Notes: generated by a model not told the origin, from the sequence alone. Numbered from the stretch's first letter, positions 18,720-28,556 are shown. The stretch: DNA of 64,000 nt from Psychromonas sp. L1A2 (GCF_009828855.1 NZ_WUAG01000001.1:186001-250000); one strand, 5' to 3'. Numbers and translations: made by a program.

Positions 18720-19794
18720 TTCGTGGTTAAATTGCGTTTGATTTAAAAGCTATTTTATGGTTTTAGCTTTTGACCTTAACTTCTTTATCCTTCGTGGCTT
18801 CGTGGTTAAATTGCGTTTGACTTAAAACCTAAATCACCACGAAGCGCTTCGCTTCACGAAGGACACGAAGAAAATCTAATGGTTAAGAATAAGTTTTTAT
18901 ATTTTTAGCCATTGTCTTTACCCTTCGTCTCTTCGTGGTTAAATTGCGTTTGACTTAAAACCTAAATCACCACGAAGTGCTACGCTTCACGAAAGACGCG
19001 AAGAAAAGCTAATAATGAAAAAGCTATTTTATGGTTTTTAGCTTTTGACCTTAACTTCTTTATCCTTCGTTTCTTCGTGGTTAAATTGCTTTTGACTTAA
19101 AACCTAAATCACCACGAAGCGCTATGCTTCACGAATGGCACAAAGAAAAGCTATTTTATGGTTTTTAGCTTTTGACCTTAACTTCTCTATCCTTCGTGCC
19201 TTCGTGGTCAAACGGTTTTGACTTAAAAATCAAACGACCACGAAGTGCTACGCTTCACGAAGGACACGAAGAAAATCTAATGGTTAAGAATAATTTTTTT
19301 ATACTTTTAGCCATTTCCTTTAACTTCCTTATCCTTCGTTTCTTCGTGGTTAAATTGCTTTTGACTTAAAACCAAACGACCACGAAGCGCTACGCTTCAC
19401 GAAGGACACGAAGAAAAGCTAATAATGAAAAAGCTATTTTATGGTTTTAGCTTTTGACCTTAACTTCTTTATCCTTTGTGGCTTCGTGGTTAAATTGCGT
19501 TTGACTTAAAACCTAAATTACCACGAAGCGCTACGCTTCACGAAGGACGCGAAGAAAAGCTAATAATGAAAAAGCTATTTTATGGTTTTTAGCTTTTGAC
19601 CTTAACTTCTTTATCCTTCGTTTCTTCGTGGTTAAATTGCGTTTGACTTAAAACCTAAATCACCACGAAGCGCTATGCTTCACGAAGGATACGAAGAAAA
19701 GCTGATAATGAAAAAGCTATTTTATGACTTTAGCTTTTGGCCTTAACTTCTTTATCTTTAGTACCTTCGTGGTTAAACGGTTTTGATTTAAAAG
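18720..19794. repeat. Tandem array of CTTCGTGG/CCACGAAG dyad repeats
   Basis: Seven full units and a partial leading one, with a period of about 125-143 bp. Each unit holds CCTTCGT..CTTCGTGG, a spacer TTTGACTTAAAACC, then CCACGAAG and GCTTCACGAAGGACACGAAG, so the arms can form long hairpins. Unit linkers alternate between two types (TAATAATGAAAAAGCTATTT and ATGGTTAAGAATAA). It starts immediately after serC and ends about 165 bp upstream of the gorA start. It has no coding content and no cas genes nearby. Confidence 0.9.
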
Positions 19795-20922
19795 CTAAGC
19801 GTTAGTAACCGTTTGATAAGCCCATGTTAACCATGGCATTAGGGCCTCTAAATCGCTTTTTTCTACCGTACTACCACACCAAATACGCAAGCCACTTGGT
19901 GCGTCTTTGTAAGCAGCAATATCAAAGGCCACTTCTTTATCTGTTAGTAATTTGATGAATTGCTTTAATTGATCGTTTGATAAGTTAACTGATAGACAAA
20001 CACTCGTATTAGAACGACTACTTTCTTTTTCTGCTAAGAAGTTAATCCATTCATTATTGTCTACAAATGATGATAGCACTGCTAAGTTATCTTGCGATTT
20101 TTTAATACTTGCCGCGACGCCGCCAATAGATTTGACCCAATTTAATGCATCTTGATAATCTGCAACACAGAGCATTGAAGGGGTGTTGATCGTCGCGCCA
20201 GTAAAGATACCGTCAATGAGTTTACCGCCAGCGGTTAATCTAAATATTTTAGGCAATGGCCAGCTCGGTGTGTAACTCTCTAAACGTTCAACGGCACGAG
20301 GACTTAATATAATCACACCATGTCCACCTTCGCCGCCCAACACTTTTTGCCAGCTAAACGTAGTGACATCTAACTTTTCCCATGGCATTTCCATCGCAAA
20401 CACAGCTGATGTCGCATCACAAATTGTTAAACCTTCACGGTTATCACTAATAAAGTCTGCATTTTCTACTTTCACGCCAGAGGTTGTACCGTTCCAAGTG
20501 AAGATACAATCATTCTCTGGTTTCACTTGTGTTAAGTCTGGTAGCTGACCGTAATCGGCTTTAATTTCATTTACGTTAGGCAGTTTTAATTGTTTAGTGA
20601 TATCTGCATACCAACCTTGACCAAAAGACTCCCAGTAACAAATATCAACTGCACGAGGACCTAACATTGACCACATAATCATTTCCATCGCGCCAGTATC
20701 AGAAGCTGGAACAATGCCCACACGGTAACCCTCTGGTAAGCCTAATAACTCAGCAGTATCTGTGATCACCTGTTGTAGTGCATTTTTACCAATATTAGAA
20801 CGATGTGAGCGGCCTAACGTACTTAAATCTAATTTGTTAATATCGTAGCCAGGACGTTTAGCACAGGGGCCAGATGAGAAGTTAGGGGTCGTTGGTTTAA
20901 TCGTAGGTTGTGGGCGGCTCAT
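19795..20922 (-). CDS. serC: Phosphoserine aminotransferase, Methanosarcina/alphaproteobacterial type
   Basis: A 375-residue PLP enzyme that makes 3-phosphoserine for serine synthesis (and can act in pyridoxine synthesis). It opens with [15 protein letters not shown] and has [22 protein letters not shown], with the PLP lysine in SWQK near residue 195. This belongs to the branch typified by Methanosarcina and alphaproteobacteria (TIGR01365-like) rather than the E. coli SerC branch, which suggests replacement by transfer. The start at MSRPQPT is preferred because AAAAGGA lies seven bases upstream; an upstream in-frame ATG would add 17 residues. Confidence 0.9.
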   Translation of the reverse strand: MSRPQPTIKPTTPNFSSGPCAKRPGYDINKLDLSTLGRSHRSNIGKNALQQVITDTAELLGLPEGYRVGIVPASDTGAMEMIMWSMLGPRAVDICYWESFGQGWYADITKQLKLPNVNEIKADYGQLPDLTQVKPENDCIFTWNGTTSGVKVENADFISDNREGLTICDATSAVFAMEMPWEKLDVTTFSWQKVLGGEGGHGVIILSPRAVERLESYTPSWPLPKIFRLTAGGKLIDGIFTGATINTPSMLCVADYQDALNWVKSIGGVAASIKKSQDNLAVLSSFVDNNEWINFLAEKESSRSNTSVCLSVNLSNDQLKQFIKLLTDKEVAFDIAAYKDAPSGLRIWCGSTVEKSDLEALMPWLTWAYQTVTNA

Positions 20923-21092
20923 TCGTTCAGGTCCTTTTAAAAAACAATTTCGTGGCATGGTGCTATATTGCACTAAAAGCTAAGCGTATTATTAAGCTTA
21001 TCTAGAAAACAAAAAGTAATGTTATTTAGCTAGGCTGTACAGTTTTATTTTAATTTATTCTTTTTGAACTTCATTTTGAAGAAGGGGGATGT

Positions 21093-21623
21093 GTGCAATG
21101 TTTAATGGATGCGTGGCATGAAAATGAGCCGCTGATAAAAAGTTGGCTGATTAAACAAACGGGCCATCAAGATAAAGCAGAAGATCTGCTTCAAGATCTG
21201 TTTATTAAAGCAATGCAGCACAAAGATATTTTTTGTAATACTGACGATGCTAAAAGTTGGTTATTTAAAGTCGCTAAAAATGCATTGATTGATGACTACA
21301 GAAAATTAAAGCATTCAGTGGACATATTATTTGATGACATTGAAGAAAAACCGATAGAAGAGAATGCTAGCCCTCTAACTGATTTACAACATTGCCTGCT
21401 TCGCGTGATGCATGAACTAGATGTAGTAGATAAAGATATTATTGTGCAGTGTGATATGCAAGGGCTGCATCAAGCTGATTATGCTCGCTTAAACCAACTT
21501 TCTTTAAGCGCCACTAAATCAAGGTTACAAAGAGCACGTAAAAAACTACGTGAGCAAATGGTCACCGCGTGTAAAGTCCAATTCGAAGAAAATAAGGTCT
21601 GTAGTTTTACTCCTCGAACATAA
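21093..21623 (+). CDS. ECF RNA polymerase sigma factor (SigZ-like)
   Basis: A 176-residue sigma-70 family factor containing only regions 2 and 4. Region 2 covers residues 10-75 (QDKAEDLLQDLFIKAM and AKSWLFKVAKNALIDDYRK, the core- and -10-binding helices). Region 4 covers about 100-160 (LSLSATKSRLQRARKKLREQM, the -35 helix-turn-helix). A GTG start is chosen because GAAGGGGG lies just before it. It is followed by a permease and a mini-thioredoxin on the same strand, an arrangement shared with other SigZ-type loci. No anti-sigma gene is seen. Its C-terminal extension has two cysteines (ACKVQFEENKVC) that might sense metal or redox state; that is speculative. Confidence 0.87.
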   Translation: MQCLMDAWHENEPLIKSWLIKQTGHQDKAEDLLQDLFIKAMQHKDIFCNTDDAKSWLFKVAKNALIDDYRKLKHSVDILFDDIEEKPIEENASPLTDLQHCLLRVMHELDVVDKDIIVQCDMQGLHQADYARLNQLSLSATKSRLQRARKKLREQMVTACKVQFEENKVCSFTPRT

Positions 21624-21694
21624 TTAAAAAAAGCTGCATCTTTTTAGCCCCTCGAACGTGTTAATCCTATAAGCACAACAAGAGGAGAAAAAAG

Positions 21695-22675
21695 ATGTTA
21701 GTTTGGTTCACTTATCTTGCCGATTGGATAACTTATGTCCTTTTCGGTTTTTCTACCGACAGCCAGTATGCTGAAGGTATCCATTTCTTTATTGAAGACA
21801 CTAGTAAAATACTGGTATTGTTATTAGTCCTTATCTATTTGATTGCCATTGTTCGAGCAACACTTAACCCAGAAAAAGTACGTTATTACTTGCAAGGGAA
21901 GAACCGTTTTATCGGTTATCTACTGGGTTCTTTTTTTGGCTCTGTCACCCCGTTTTGTTCTTGTAGCTCAATCCCACTTTTTATGGGCTTTGTGTCTGCG
22001 CGTATTCCCCTTGGCGTGACTATCGCCTTTTTATTGACCTCGCCTTTAATCAATGAAGTTGTCGTGGTTATGCTCGGTTCTTTATTAGGGCTTAAATTTA
22101 CCATTATTTATATCAGCATTGGTTTATTGCTTGGCATGTTTGCTGGTTACCTAGTTGACTTAATAAAAGGCGAGCGATTTCTCGTGCCATTTTTAGCCAA
22201 ACAATATGCAAATGATCAGGCGATTACCGCACTTGAATATGCACATAAAAAAATGACCCTAAAAGAACGCCATGACTTTGCTAAAGAAGAGACACTCAAT
22301 ATTTTTAAACGTATTTGGAAGTGGGTCATTATTGGTGTGGGTATTGGTGCCTTAATTCACGGTGCAATTCCTGCGGAATGGTTTAGTGAACATTTAGGCG
22401 CTAAACAATGGTGGTCTGTCCCGCTTGCAACCGTACTGGCTATCCCTATGTATATTAACGCGACTGCAATCGTACCTATATTAGAAAGCTTATTACTAAA
22501 AGGCGTACCACTTGGCACAACACTCGCCTTTTGTATGAGTGCGGTCGCGGTTAGCTTGCCTGAATTTATGATGTTAAAACAAGTGATGAGTAAACGTTTA
22601 TTAGGGCTCATTGCTGCTTATCTATTGATTGCACTGAGCCTGTTAGGCTGGTTATTTAACGCAATTAATCTTTAA
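21695..22675 (+). CDS. ArsP/YraQ-family (DUF318) permease
   Basis: A 326-residue membrane protein with about eight hydrophobic segments. Residues near 87-93 read TPFCSCSS, the cysteine motif of the ArsP/DUF318 permease family, which exports organoarsenicals in some species. A second half repeats the fold (PMYINATAIVPIL). AGAGGAG precedes the ATG. Together with the sigma factor and thioredoxin-like gene it forms an apparent operon, consistent with handling a thiol-reactive metal or metalloid. The substrate is unproven. Confidence 0.85.
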   Translation: MLVWFTYLADWITYVLFGFSTDSQYAEGIHFFIEDTSKILVLLLVLIYLIAIVRATLNPEKVRYYLQGKNRFIGYLLGSFFGSVTPFCSCSSIPLFMGFVSARIPLGVTIAFLLTSPLINEVVVVMLGSLLGLKFTIIYISIGLLLGMFAGYLVDLIKGERFLVPFLAKQYANDQAITALEYAHKKMTLKERHDFAKEETLNIFKRIWKWVIIGVGIGALIHGAIPAEWFSEHLGAKQWWSVPLATVLAIPMYINATAIVPILESLLLKGVPLGTTLAFCMSAVAVSLPEFMMLKQVMSKRLLGLIAAYLLIALSLLGWLFNAINL

Positions 22676-22707
22676 CCTTAATCTGTTCGTCAACATGGAG
22701 ATATAAA

Positions 22708-22941
22708 ATGAAAGCAATTAAAATATACGGATCAGGTTGTAAAAACTGTATCAACACCGCTGAGTTAATTAAACAAACGGCAAAACAGATGTCCTTGGAC
22801 ATCTCCCTTGACAAAGTTACTGATTTACAAGCGATCATGGAAGCAGGGGTAATGAGTACGCCTGCCGTAGCAGTTGATGATCAATTAGTGCATTCTGGCT
22901 CAGTTCCAAACCAAGATGAGGTGAACGCTTTTTTAAGTTAA
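22708..22941 (+). CDS. Mini-thioredoxin (redox-active disulfide protein)
   Basis: A 77-residue thioredoxin fold with a CxxC centre in GSGCKNCINT (residues 9-18) and cis-proline segment MSTPAVAVDD. It resembles the redox-active disulfide protein 2 group found beside DUF318 permeases. It begins 32 bp after the permease stop with GGAGAT upstream and is probably co-transcribed. It could reduce the permease cysteines or a bound substrate; this is inference. Confidence 0.87.
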   Translation: MKAIKIYGSGCKNCINTAELIKQTAKQMSLDISLDKVTDLQAIMEAGVMSTPAVAVDDQLVHSGSVPNQDEVNAFLS

Positions 22942-23080
22942 TTTGAGAGTGAATACTGAACAACAGGTGGTTAATTATGACGAACATTTGAATTATTGTT
23001 TGTTTTACAAGCAGTCATTTGAGTTTGTAAAAAAAGCGCTTTACTTTAAAATTGGCTTAGGTATTATCCATCCCGTCTGC

Positions 23081-23156
23081 AGGGGTGTAGTTCCAACGGC
23101 AGAACGACGGATTCCAAATCCGTATGTTGGGAGTTCGAATCTCTCCACCCCTGCCA
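23081..23156 (+). tRNA. tRNA-Trp (anticodon CCA)
   Basis: A 76-base cloverleaf with CCA encoded. The acceptor stem AGGGGTG pairs with CACCCCT, the anticodon loop is ATTCCAAAT with CCA, and the T arm is GGGAG-TTCGAAT-CTCTC as in E. coli tRNA-Trp. The D arm is short but pairs (GTTC/GAAC). It stands alone, not next to tuf/secE genes. A terminator follows directly. Confidence 0.95.
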
Positions 23157-23167
23157 CATTTAGATGA

Positions 23168-23197
23168 AACCCTAACGAGAAATCGTTAGGGTTTTTT
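23168..23197 (+). terminator. Intrinsic terminator of tRNA-Trp
   Basis: AACCCTAACGA, a GAAA loop, its perfect complement and TTTTTT. Confidence 0.92.
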
Positions 23198-23648
23198 CGT
23201 TTCTAGCTTATCTATTTCTAAACTGTTCACTTCTAAATTTCCCATTTTTAAACTTCAATACTCCAACCTTTAATCGATTCGCTATATTTCTATTGGAATT
23301 TCTATGTCATCTTCTCTAGGTCTTTATTGTTAATATTTTTATGATCTTATTAATAAAGCCAATGGCAGTAGGTTAATCCATCTATTTTAAAATTATTGTG
23401 TGTGCATTCATTGAGCTCGTTACCTTGACTTCCCTCTCTTTAGGCTATGAGTGTTGAACATGTGTAATCCGAATAAATAATGGTTTTATTTAGCGGGTGA
23501 AAATAATTGATTTATACTTGTAATAAAGCCTTCTCATAATGCAGCTTGGCTTCAAATAATAAGCTTGTGTGTTAGATTATTATGAATCGCGAATTATTGA
23601 AAATAGATGTAATGATGACAACTAACCCTTTACTGAGATGGAACCGAT
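23198..23648. other. Non-coding spacer
   Basis: No gene is recognised between the tRNA-Trp terminator and the MarC gene. The last part presumably holds the MarC promoter. Confidence 0.5.
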
Positions 23649-24257
23649 ATGATTGATTACGTTGCTACTTTTATTTTTTTGTTTGCCGTCATAGACCCCA
23701 TCGGGACTATCCCTGTTTTTATTGCAGTAACAAGCCGTTTTAATAAAAAAGAGAAAAGAAAAGTTGCAATAAAAGCATCTTTATATGCAGCTATTATTTT
23801 GCTTTTTTTCTTGGTCGCAGGAGAATATATTTTAACGTCAATTGAGATACCTTTATCGGCATTTCAAATTGCTGGTGGGATTATTTTATTCCTATTTGCA
23901 CTGTCCATGATCTTTGGGGAAAGTAAACCTGATACTGAACTTAAGATTGCACCTAAAGAAAGTGAAACGGCGATCTTCCCACTAGCGACACCTTCAATCG
24001 CAAGTCCCGGTGCAATGCTAGCGGTTGTTTTGTTAACTGAAAATGCGAGTTACTCCCTTTGGGAACAAACACAAACTGCTTTAGTGATGATCCTAGTCTT
24101 AATTATTACGCTTATATTAATGTTACTGGCTAGTCATATTCATCGCGTTATTGGTAATGCGGGAGCGAGTTTGATTAGTCGTGTGATGGGCATGGTGTTA
24201 GCTTCTGTTGCAGTTGCTAATGTTCTGGGTGGTATTAAAGAATATTTTGCGATTTAG
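23649..24257 (+). CDS. MarC/YhgN family membrane protein
   Basis: A 202-residue inner-membrane protein with six hydrophobic segments. It has the MarC-family FAVIDPIGTIPVFIAV motif at residues 14-30, the central PLATPSIASPGAM segment near 112-124 and a glycine-rich last helix. The family is not linked to a proven substrate, although amino-acid related transport has been proposed. It lies alone between tRNA-Trp and pgk. Confidence 0.88.
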   Translation: MIDYVATFIFLFAVIDPIGTIPVFIAVTSRFNKKEKRKVAIKASLYAAIILLFFLVAGEYILTSIEIPLSAFQIAGGIILFLFALSMIFGESKPDTELKIAPKESETAIFPLATPSIASPGAMLAVVLLTENASYSLWEQTQTALVMILVLIITLILMLLASHIHRVIGNAGASLISRVMGMVLASVAVANVLGGIKEYFAI

Positions 24258-24823
24258 GCTGTTTTAAGTTTGTCTGTCGTTATAAATTCAAACTGAGTAA
24301 TGTGTTGGAAATTCTAATAATCCTGTTCAAAATTTTGTTAAAGCTGAGCTAAACGCATTATAAACAATAGTTATTAAGGCAAACACTCCGAAATAATGGG
24401 TAAATAAATTATTATTATTTAGTCATTATTCCAGTTCGAGATTAAAACTAACCAACGTTGTAATATCCATTCCATTCATTAGCTAATTAATTTTATTAAC
24501 TAAAATAAATAACTGTGACGTTAACCTTTTAATAATAAAGAACAATTTCTTACATAAAAGGTTGTTTTATATTTAGTACTTCTAATTCGTTTTGTTATCT
24601 TTCATAAAAAGCGACTTATTAAATGATTCAAATCAAACCATTGCTGCGCATTAAAAAGGTAAATTACACCCCACTGTTATTTGTGATCGATGTAACAAAC
24701 ACTTTGGTTTATAATGCGCTCGGTATTAAAGAACAGCTCGACAATGTTGCACTTCAGACTGTGTGATAGCTGAGCCTGCTAATTGGCAGGTAAGAAATAA
24801 GAATTCTATAGTTTTCAAATAAA
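24258..24823. promoter_or_regulatory. Upstream region of pgk
   Basis: A non-coding region with a TATAAT -10 at 24710-24715, a possible CRP-like site (TGTGA-N6-TAACA) at 24682-24697 and a small leader hairpin (CCTGC/GCAGG) around 24775-24792. The CRP assignment is weak because the site would sit close to the -35 region. Confidence 0.35.
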
Positions 24824-24838
24824 ATGAGAGGACACATC

Positions 24839-26011
24839 ATGTCAGTAAAAAAAATGGTTGATCTAGATTTAGCCGGTAAACGTGTATTTATCCGTCAAGA
24901 TCTTAATGTTCCAATTAAGGACGGCAAAGTTACATCTGATGCGCGTATTCGTGCTTCTATCCCAACAATCAAGTTAGCACTAGAAAAAGGTGCGAAACTA
25001 ATGATTACTTCTCACCTAGGTCGCCCTACTGAAGGTGCTTCAGCTGAAGAAAATGCAGCATTCTCTCTACAACCTGTTGTTGATTACTTAAATGAAGCAT
25101 TAGATGTGCCTGTACGTCTAGCTACTGATTACCTAAACGGCGTAGAAGTAAATGCTGGTGAAGTTGTTGTGCTTGAAAATGTTCGCTTTAATAAAGGCGA
25201 AAAGAAAAACGATGAAACATTATCTAAGCAACTTGCTGCGTTATGTGACGTTTACGTAATGGATGCATTTGGTACGGCTCACCGTGCTCAATCTTCTACT
25301 AACGGTGCTGGTCTATTTGCTCCTGTTGCTTGTGCAGGTCCTTTATTGGCTGCAGAACTTGAAGCGCTAGGTAAAGCAATGGATAACCCTGCTCGTCCAT
25401 TAGTTGCAATTGTTGGTGGTTCTAAAGTATCAACTAAATTAACGGTTTTAGAGTCTTTATCTAAAATTGCTGACCAATTGGTTGTTGGTGGTGGTATCGC
25501 AAATACATTTATTGCTGCACAAGGCCATAACGTTGGTAAATCATTATACGAAGCTGATTTAGTAGAAACGGCTAAAAGATTAATGGTTGAGTGTGCAATT
25601 CCTGTTGCCACTGACGTTGCCTGTGCAAAAGCATTCGATGAAAACGCTGAAGCTGAAATCAAAAATGTTGCTGATGTACAAGATGACGACATGATTTTTG
25701 ACTTAGGTCCTGACTCAACAGCTGTACTAGCGGCTATTTTAAAAGATGCAAAAACAATTCTTTGGAATGGCCCAGTGGGTGTTTTTGAGTTTAAAAACTT
25801 CCAAGCAGGTACTGCTGGAATCGCTAAAGCAATTGCAGAATCAGATGCATTCTCAGTTGCTGGTGGTGGTGATACATTGGCTGCAATTGATAAATTTAAT
25901 ATCACAGCTGACGTTTCTTACATCTCAACGGGTGGCGGTGCTTTCCTTGAGTTTGTTGAAGGTAAAGAGTTACCTGCTGTGGCAATGTTAGAATTACGTG
26001 CCAACGATTAA
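24839..26011 (+). CDS. pgk: Phosphoglycerate kinase
   Basis: A 390-residue glycolytic enzyme that makes ATP from 1,3-bisphosphoglycerate. It has the N-terminal substrate site [16 protein letters not shown] and HLGRPTEG, the hinge region, and the nucleotide-binding [10 protein letters not shown] and GGGDTLAAI near the C-terminus. The start at MSVKKM is preferred because GAGAGGA lies six bases before it; an ATG five codons earlier overlaps that site. A terminator separates it from the aldolase gene, so both genes may have their own promoters although pgk-fba is the usual order. Confidence 0.96.
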   Translation: MSVKKMVDLDLAGKRVFIRQDLNVPIKDGKVTSDARIRASIPTIKLALEKGAKLMITSHLGRPTEGASAEENAAFSLQPVVDYLNEALDVPVRLATDYLNGVEVNAGEVVVLENVRFNKGEKKNDETLSKQLAALCDVYVMDAFGTAHRAQSSTNGAGLFAPVACAGPLLAAELEALGKAMDNPARPLVAIVGGSKVSTKLTVLESLSKIADQLVVGGGIANTFIAAQGHNVGKSLYEADLVETAKRLMVECAIPVATDVACAKAFDENAEAEIKNVADVQDDDMIFDLGPDSTAVLAAILKDAKTILWNGPVGVFEFKNFQAGTAGIAKAIAESDAFSVAGGGDTLAAIDKFNITADVSYISTGGGAFLEFVEGKELPAVAMLELRAND

Positions 26012-26023
26012 TCAAATGTTTAT

Positions 26024-26049
26024 AGCGAGATTTTTATCTCGCTTTTTTA
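26024..26049 (+). terminator. Intrinsic terminator after pgk
   Basis: AGCGAGAT, a TTTT loop, ATCTCGCT and a T-run, 12 bases after the stop. Confidence 0.88.
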
Positions 26050-26133
26050 TACTAATTCTTTGTGACATAATTAACTAAGAATTAGAAAAAATTAGACTCA
26101 ATTTAATTTTTAACAATAGATAGGATATATCTC

Positions 26134-27210
26134 ATGACTAAGATTTTAGACGTTGTACAACCTGGTGTTATCACTGGTGATGATCTTCAAAAAGTATTTG
26201 CAGTTGCAAAAGAACATAAATTTGCACTTCCAGCGGTAAACGTTGTTGGTTCTGATTCAATCAATGCTGTACTTGAAGCTGCTGCTAAAGTTAAAGCACC
26301 GGTTGTAATCCAGTTCTCTAACGGTGGCGCTGTATTTAACGCTGGTAAAGGCCTTAAACTTGACGGTCAAGAAGCTGCTGTTCTTGGTGCTGTTTCTGGT
26401 GCTAAGCATGTACATGCAATGGCTGCTGCTTACGGTGTTCCAGTTATTCTACATACTGACCACGCTGCTAAAAAATTACTACCATGGATTGACGGATTAC
26501 TAGATGCTTCTGAAGCACACTTTGCAGAAACTGGTAAGCCATTATTCTCTTCTCACATGATCGATCTTTCTGAAGAGCCTCTAGAAGAAAACATCGAAAT
26601 CTGTGGTCGTTACCTAGCGCGTATGGCTAAAATGGGCATGACGTTAGAAATCGAACTAGGTTGTACTGGTGGTGAAGAAGACGGCGTTGATAACTCTGAT
26701 ATGGATGAGTCTTTACTTTACACTCAACCATCTGAAGTTGATTACGCATACGTTGAATTATCAAAAATCAGCCCTCGTTTCACTATCGCTGCTTCTTTTG
26801 GTAACGTACACGGTGTATACAAGCCAGGTAACGTTAAACTAACACCTACTATTTTACGTGATTCTCAAAAATTCGTTTCTGAAAAACACGGTCTTGTTGA
26901 GAACTCATTAAACTTCGTATTCCACGGTGGTTCTGGTTCTTCTGAAGCAGAAATCCAAGAGTCTATCGGTTACGGTGTTATCAAAATGAACATCGATACA
27001 GATACACAGTGGGCATGTTGGGATGGCGTTCGTGTTTACGAAGCTGCTAACCGTGACTTCCTACAAGGTCAAATCGGTAACCCAACGGGTCCTGATGCTC
27101 CTAACAAAAAATACTACGATCCACGTGTATGGTTACGTGCAGGCCAAGCATCAATGGTTACACGTTTAGAGAAAGCATTCTCTGACCTTAACGCAGTAGA
27201 CGTACTATAA
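26134..27210 (+). CDS. fbaA: Class II (metal-dependent) fructose-bisphosphate aldolase
   Basis: A 358-residue class IIA aldolase that uses a divalent metal (usually zinc) to interconvert fructose 1,6-bisphosphate and two triose phosphates. It has the metal-binding histidine in HTDHAAKKLLPWIDGLL near residue 110, the acidic ELGCTGGEEDGVDN segment near 174-188, and HGGSGSSEAEI and KMNIDTDTQW that bind phosphate. The length matches E. coli FbaA. It faces a convergent class I aldolase gene, so the organism carries both types side by side. Confidence 0.96.
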   Translation: MTKILDVVQPGVITGDDLQKVFAVAKEHKFALPAVNVVGSDSINAVLEAAAKVKAPVVIQFSNGGAVFNAGKGLKLDGQEAAVLGAVSGAKHVHAMAAAYGVPVILHTDHAAKKLLPWIDGLLDASEAHFAETGKPLFSSHMIDLSEEPLEENIEICGRYLARMAKMGMTLEIELGCTGGEEDGVDNSDMDESLLYTQPSEVDYAYVELSKISPRFTIAASFGNVHGVYKPGNVKLTPTILRDSQKFVSEKHGLVENSLNFVFHGGSGSSEAEIQESIGYGVIKMNIDTDTQWACWDGVRVYEAANRDFLQGQIGNPTGPDAPNKKYYDPRVWLRAGQASMVTRLEKAFSDLNAVDVL

Positions 27211-27247
27211 TTTAACCGTTTTATGAGTTAATTTTATAAGTAAATAG

Positions 27248-27276
27248 AGCCAGCTTAATTGCTGGCTTTTTTTTTG
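27248..27276 (+). terminator. Intrinsic terminator after fbaA
   Basis: AGCCAGC, a TTAATT loop, GCTGGCT and nine T. Confidence 0.92.
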
Positions 27277-27322
27277 CCATTTTTTGGGCTTCATTTTCCT
27301 ATCCTAGATTCTCATAAGAAGC

Positions 27323-28216
27323 TTAGGTTTTTGAAGCAATATAAATGGGTTCAATTGTTGCAGATAATGCTGCGTTAAAATCGTCGTCTGCTTGCCCTGA
27401 AAATAAATTGTTAGTCAATACTCTTGAGAAACTAGCAATCACGCCATTATTATCAGTTAATCGACGATTTGCTTCTTCAATTGGATAACCACCAGACAAA
27501 GCAACGACTTTAACTACATTAGGATGATCAATACACTCTTGATAGAAGTTTGCTGACTCAGGCAGAGATATTTTAAGCATCACCAATTCATCGCCATTTA
27601 GAAGATCCAATTGCTTTAGAAGTTCTGTTTTTAATAGTGCCTCAGCAGCTGCTTTTTCTGGACTGTGAATATCAATTTCCGGTTCAATAATTGGAACCAA
27701 ACCTGCTCCACAAATTTGTTTAGCGACTTTAAATTGTTGCTCAACTAATTTCTGTATGCCGATTGAATTTGCCAGTTTTATCACTGAGCGCATTTTGGTA
27801 CCAAATACATCTTTCGTTTTTGCTTTTTTTAATAAAGTATCTAACCCAGGAATAGCCTTCATTAATTGCACACCATCAGCTTGTGCTTCTAAACCTTTGT
27901 CGACTTTAAGGAAGGGCACTATATTCTTCTCTTGCCATAAATAGAGAGAAGAGGGTTTACCTTCAATTTCTCTGTCTAAGGTGTTTTCAAATAAAATAGA
28001 GCCAATCACTTTATCTCCATTAAATGAAGGGCTAGTAATAATGCGAGAGCGCATTTCATGGACTAAATCAAACATCTCTTGATCAGTGCTATAGGCATCT
28101 TCGTTCACACCGTAAGTTTTAAGTGCAGTAGGTGTGCTACCGCCGCTTTGATCCAATGCGGCAATAAATCCTAATTCTGTTTTAAATCTATTAAGTTGTT
28201 TTTCAAATGTTTGCAT
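27323..28216 (-). CDS. Class I (Schiff-base) fructose-bisphosphate aldolase
   Basis: A 297-residue metal-independent aldolase. It starts with FIAALDQSGGSTPTAL, has the substrate segments GSILFENTLDREI and PFLKVDKGL, IEPEIDIHS near residue 186 and VMLKISLPES near 215, which carries the Schiff-base lysine. This is the short bacterial form, as in staphylococci. It converges on the class II gene fbaA. A Fur-box-like sequence lies 60-80 bp upstream, which suggests it is turned on when iron is scarce, when a metal-free isozyme would be useful. The biochemistry is family knowledge; the regulation is inference. Confidence 0.93.
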   Translation of the reverse strand: MQTFEKQLNRFKTELGFIAALDQSGGSTPTALKTYGVNEDAYSTDQEMFDLVHEMRSRIITSPSFNGDKVIGSILFENTLDREIEGKPSSLYLWQEKNIVPFLKVDKGLEAQADGVQLMKAIPGLDTLLKKAKTKDVFGTKMRSVIKLANSIGIQKLVEQQFKVAKQICGAGLVPIIEPEIDIHSPEKAAAEALLKTELLKQLDLLNGDELVMLKISLPESANFYQECIDHPNVVKVVALSGGYPIEEANRRLTDNNGVIASFSRVLTNNLFSGQADDDFNAALSATIEPIYIASKT

Positions 28217-28275
28217 GGCTAAATCTCAGAAGGTTAATTATCGTCACTTCAATATATATATCATTTTTCTTATTT

Positions 28276-28294
28276 GCAAATGATTATCATTAAG
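28276..28294. promoter_or_regulatory. Fur-box-like sequence upstream of the class I aldolase
   Basis: GCAAATGATTATCATTAAG matches the 19-bp Fur consensus at 14 positions, with an intact AATGATTATCATT core. It lies about 60 bp from the aldolase start; the divergent SIMPL gene is about 260 bp away. Confidence 0.65.
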
Positions 28295-28556
28295 ATTTTA
28301 ATTAGTGTGTTATTAAACTCAATATATATTTATTAATATTAGTTAAATCAATATTAATAAAGCGTACGGTAGATAATTAATTTATACTTATCTTAGTGTG
28401 TAGATTGTTCTATTTTAAAGTTAGATCGTTAATATTACTGACTTATAGAGCTATTATTTAAAGTTTATTTTGTTATTAATAACTTAATGAAACTTTTTAG
28501 TGAAAAATAAGTCAATTAGTTAGTGATAAATGGTTGTTGTTAATCCGAGAGAGAAA

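Noticed and set aside
19172..19369. Short open frame within the dyad array
   Set aside because: It is made of repeat sequence only and is not maintained between units.
18720..19794. CRISPR-like array
   Set aside because: Units are 125-143 bp, conserved through the whole unit with no unique spacers, and there are no cas genes.
22943..23167. Open frame running through tRNA-Trp
   Set aside because: It covers the tRNA gene, has no recognisable domain and lacks a ribosome-binding site.
24682..24697. CRP site controlling pgk
   Set aside because: Only four of five bases match in one arm and its spacing to the TATAAT would be unusual. Kept only as a weak note, not as a finding.
25288..25905. 205-codon open frame antisense to pgk
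   Set aside because: Shadow of a highly expressed gene with biased codons; composition is not protein-like and there is no start signal.
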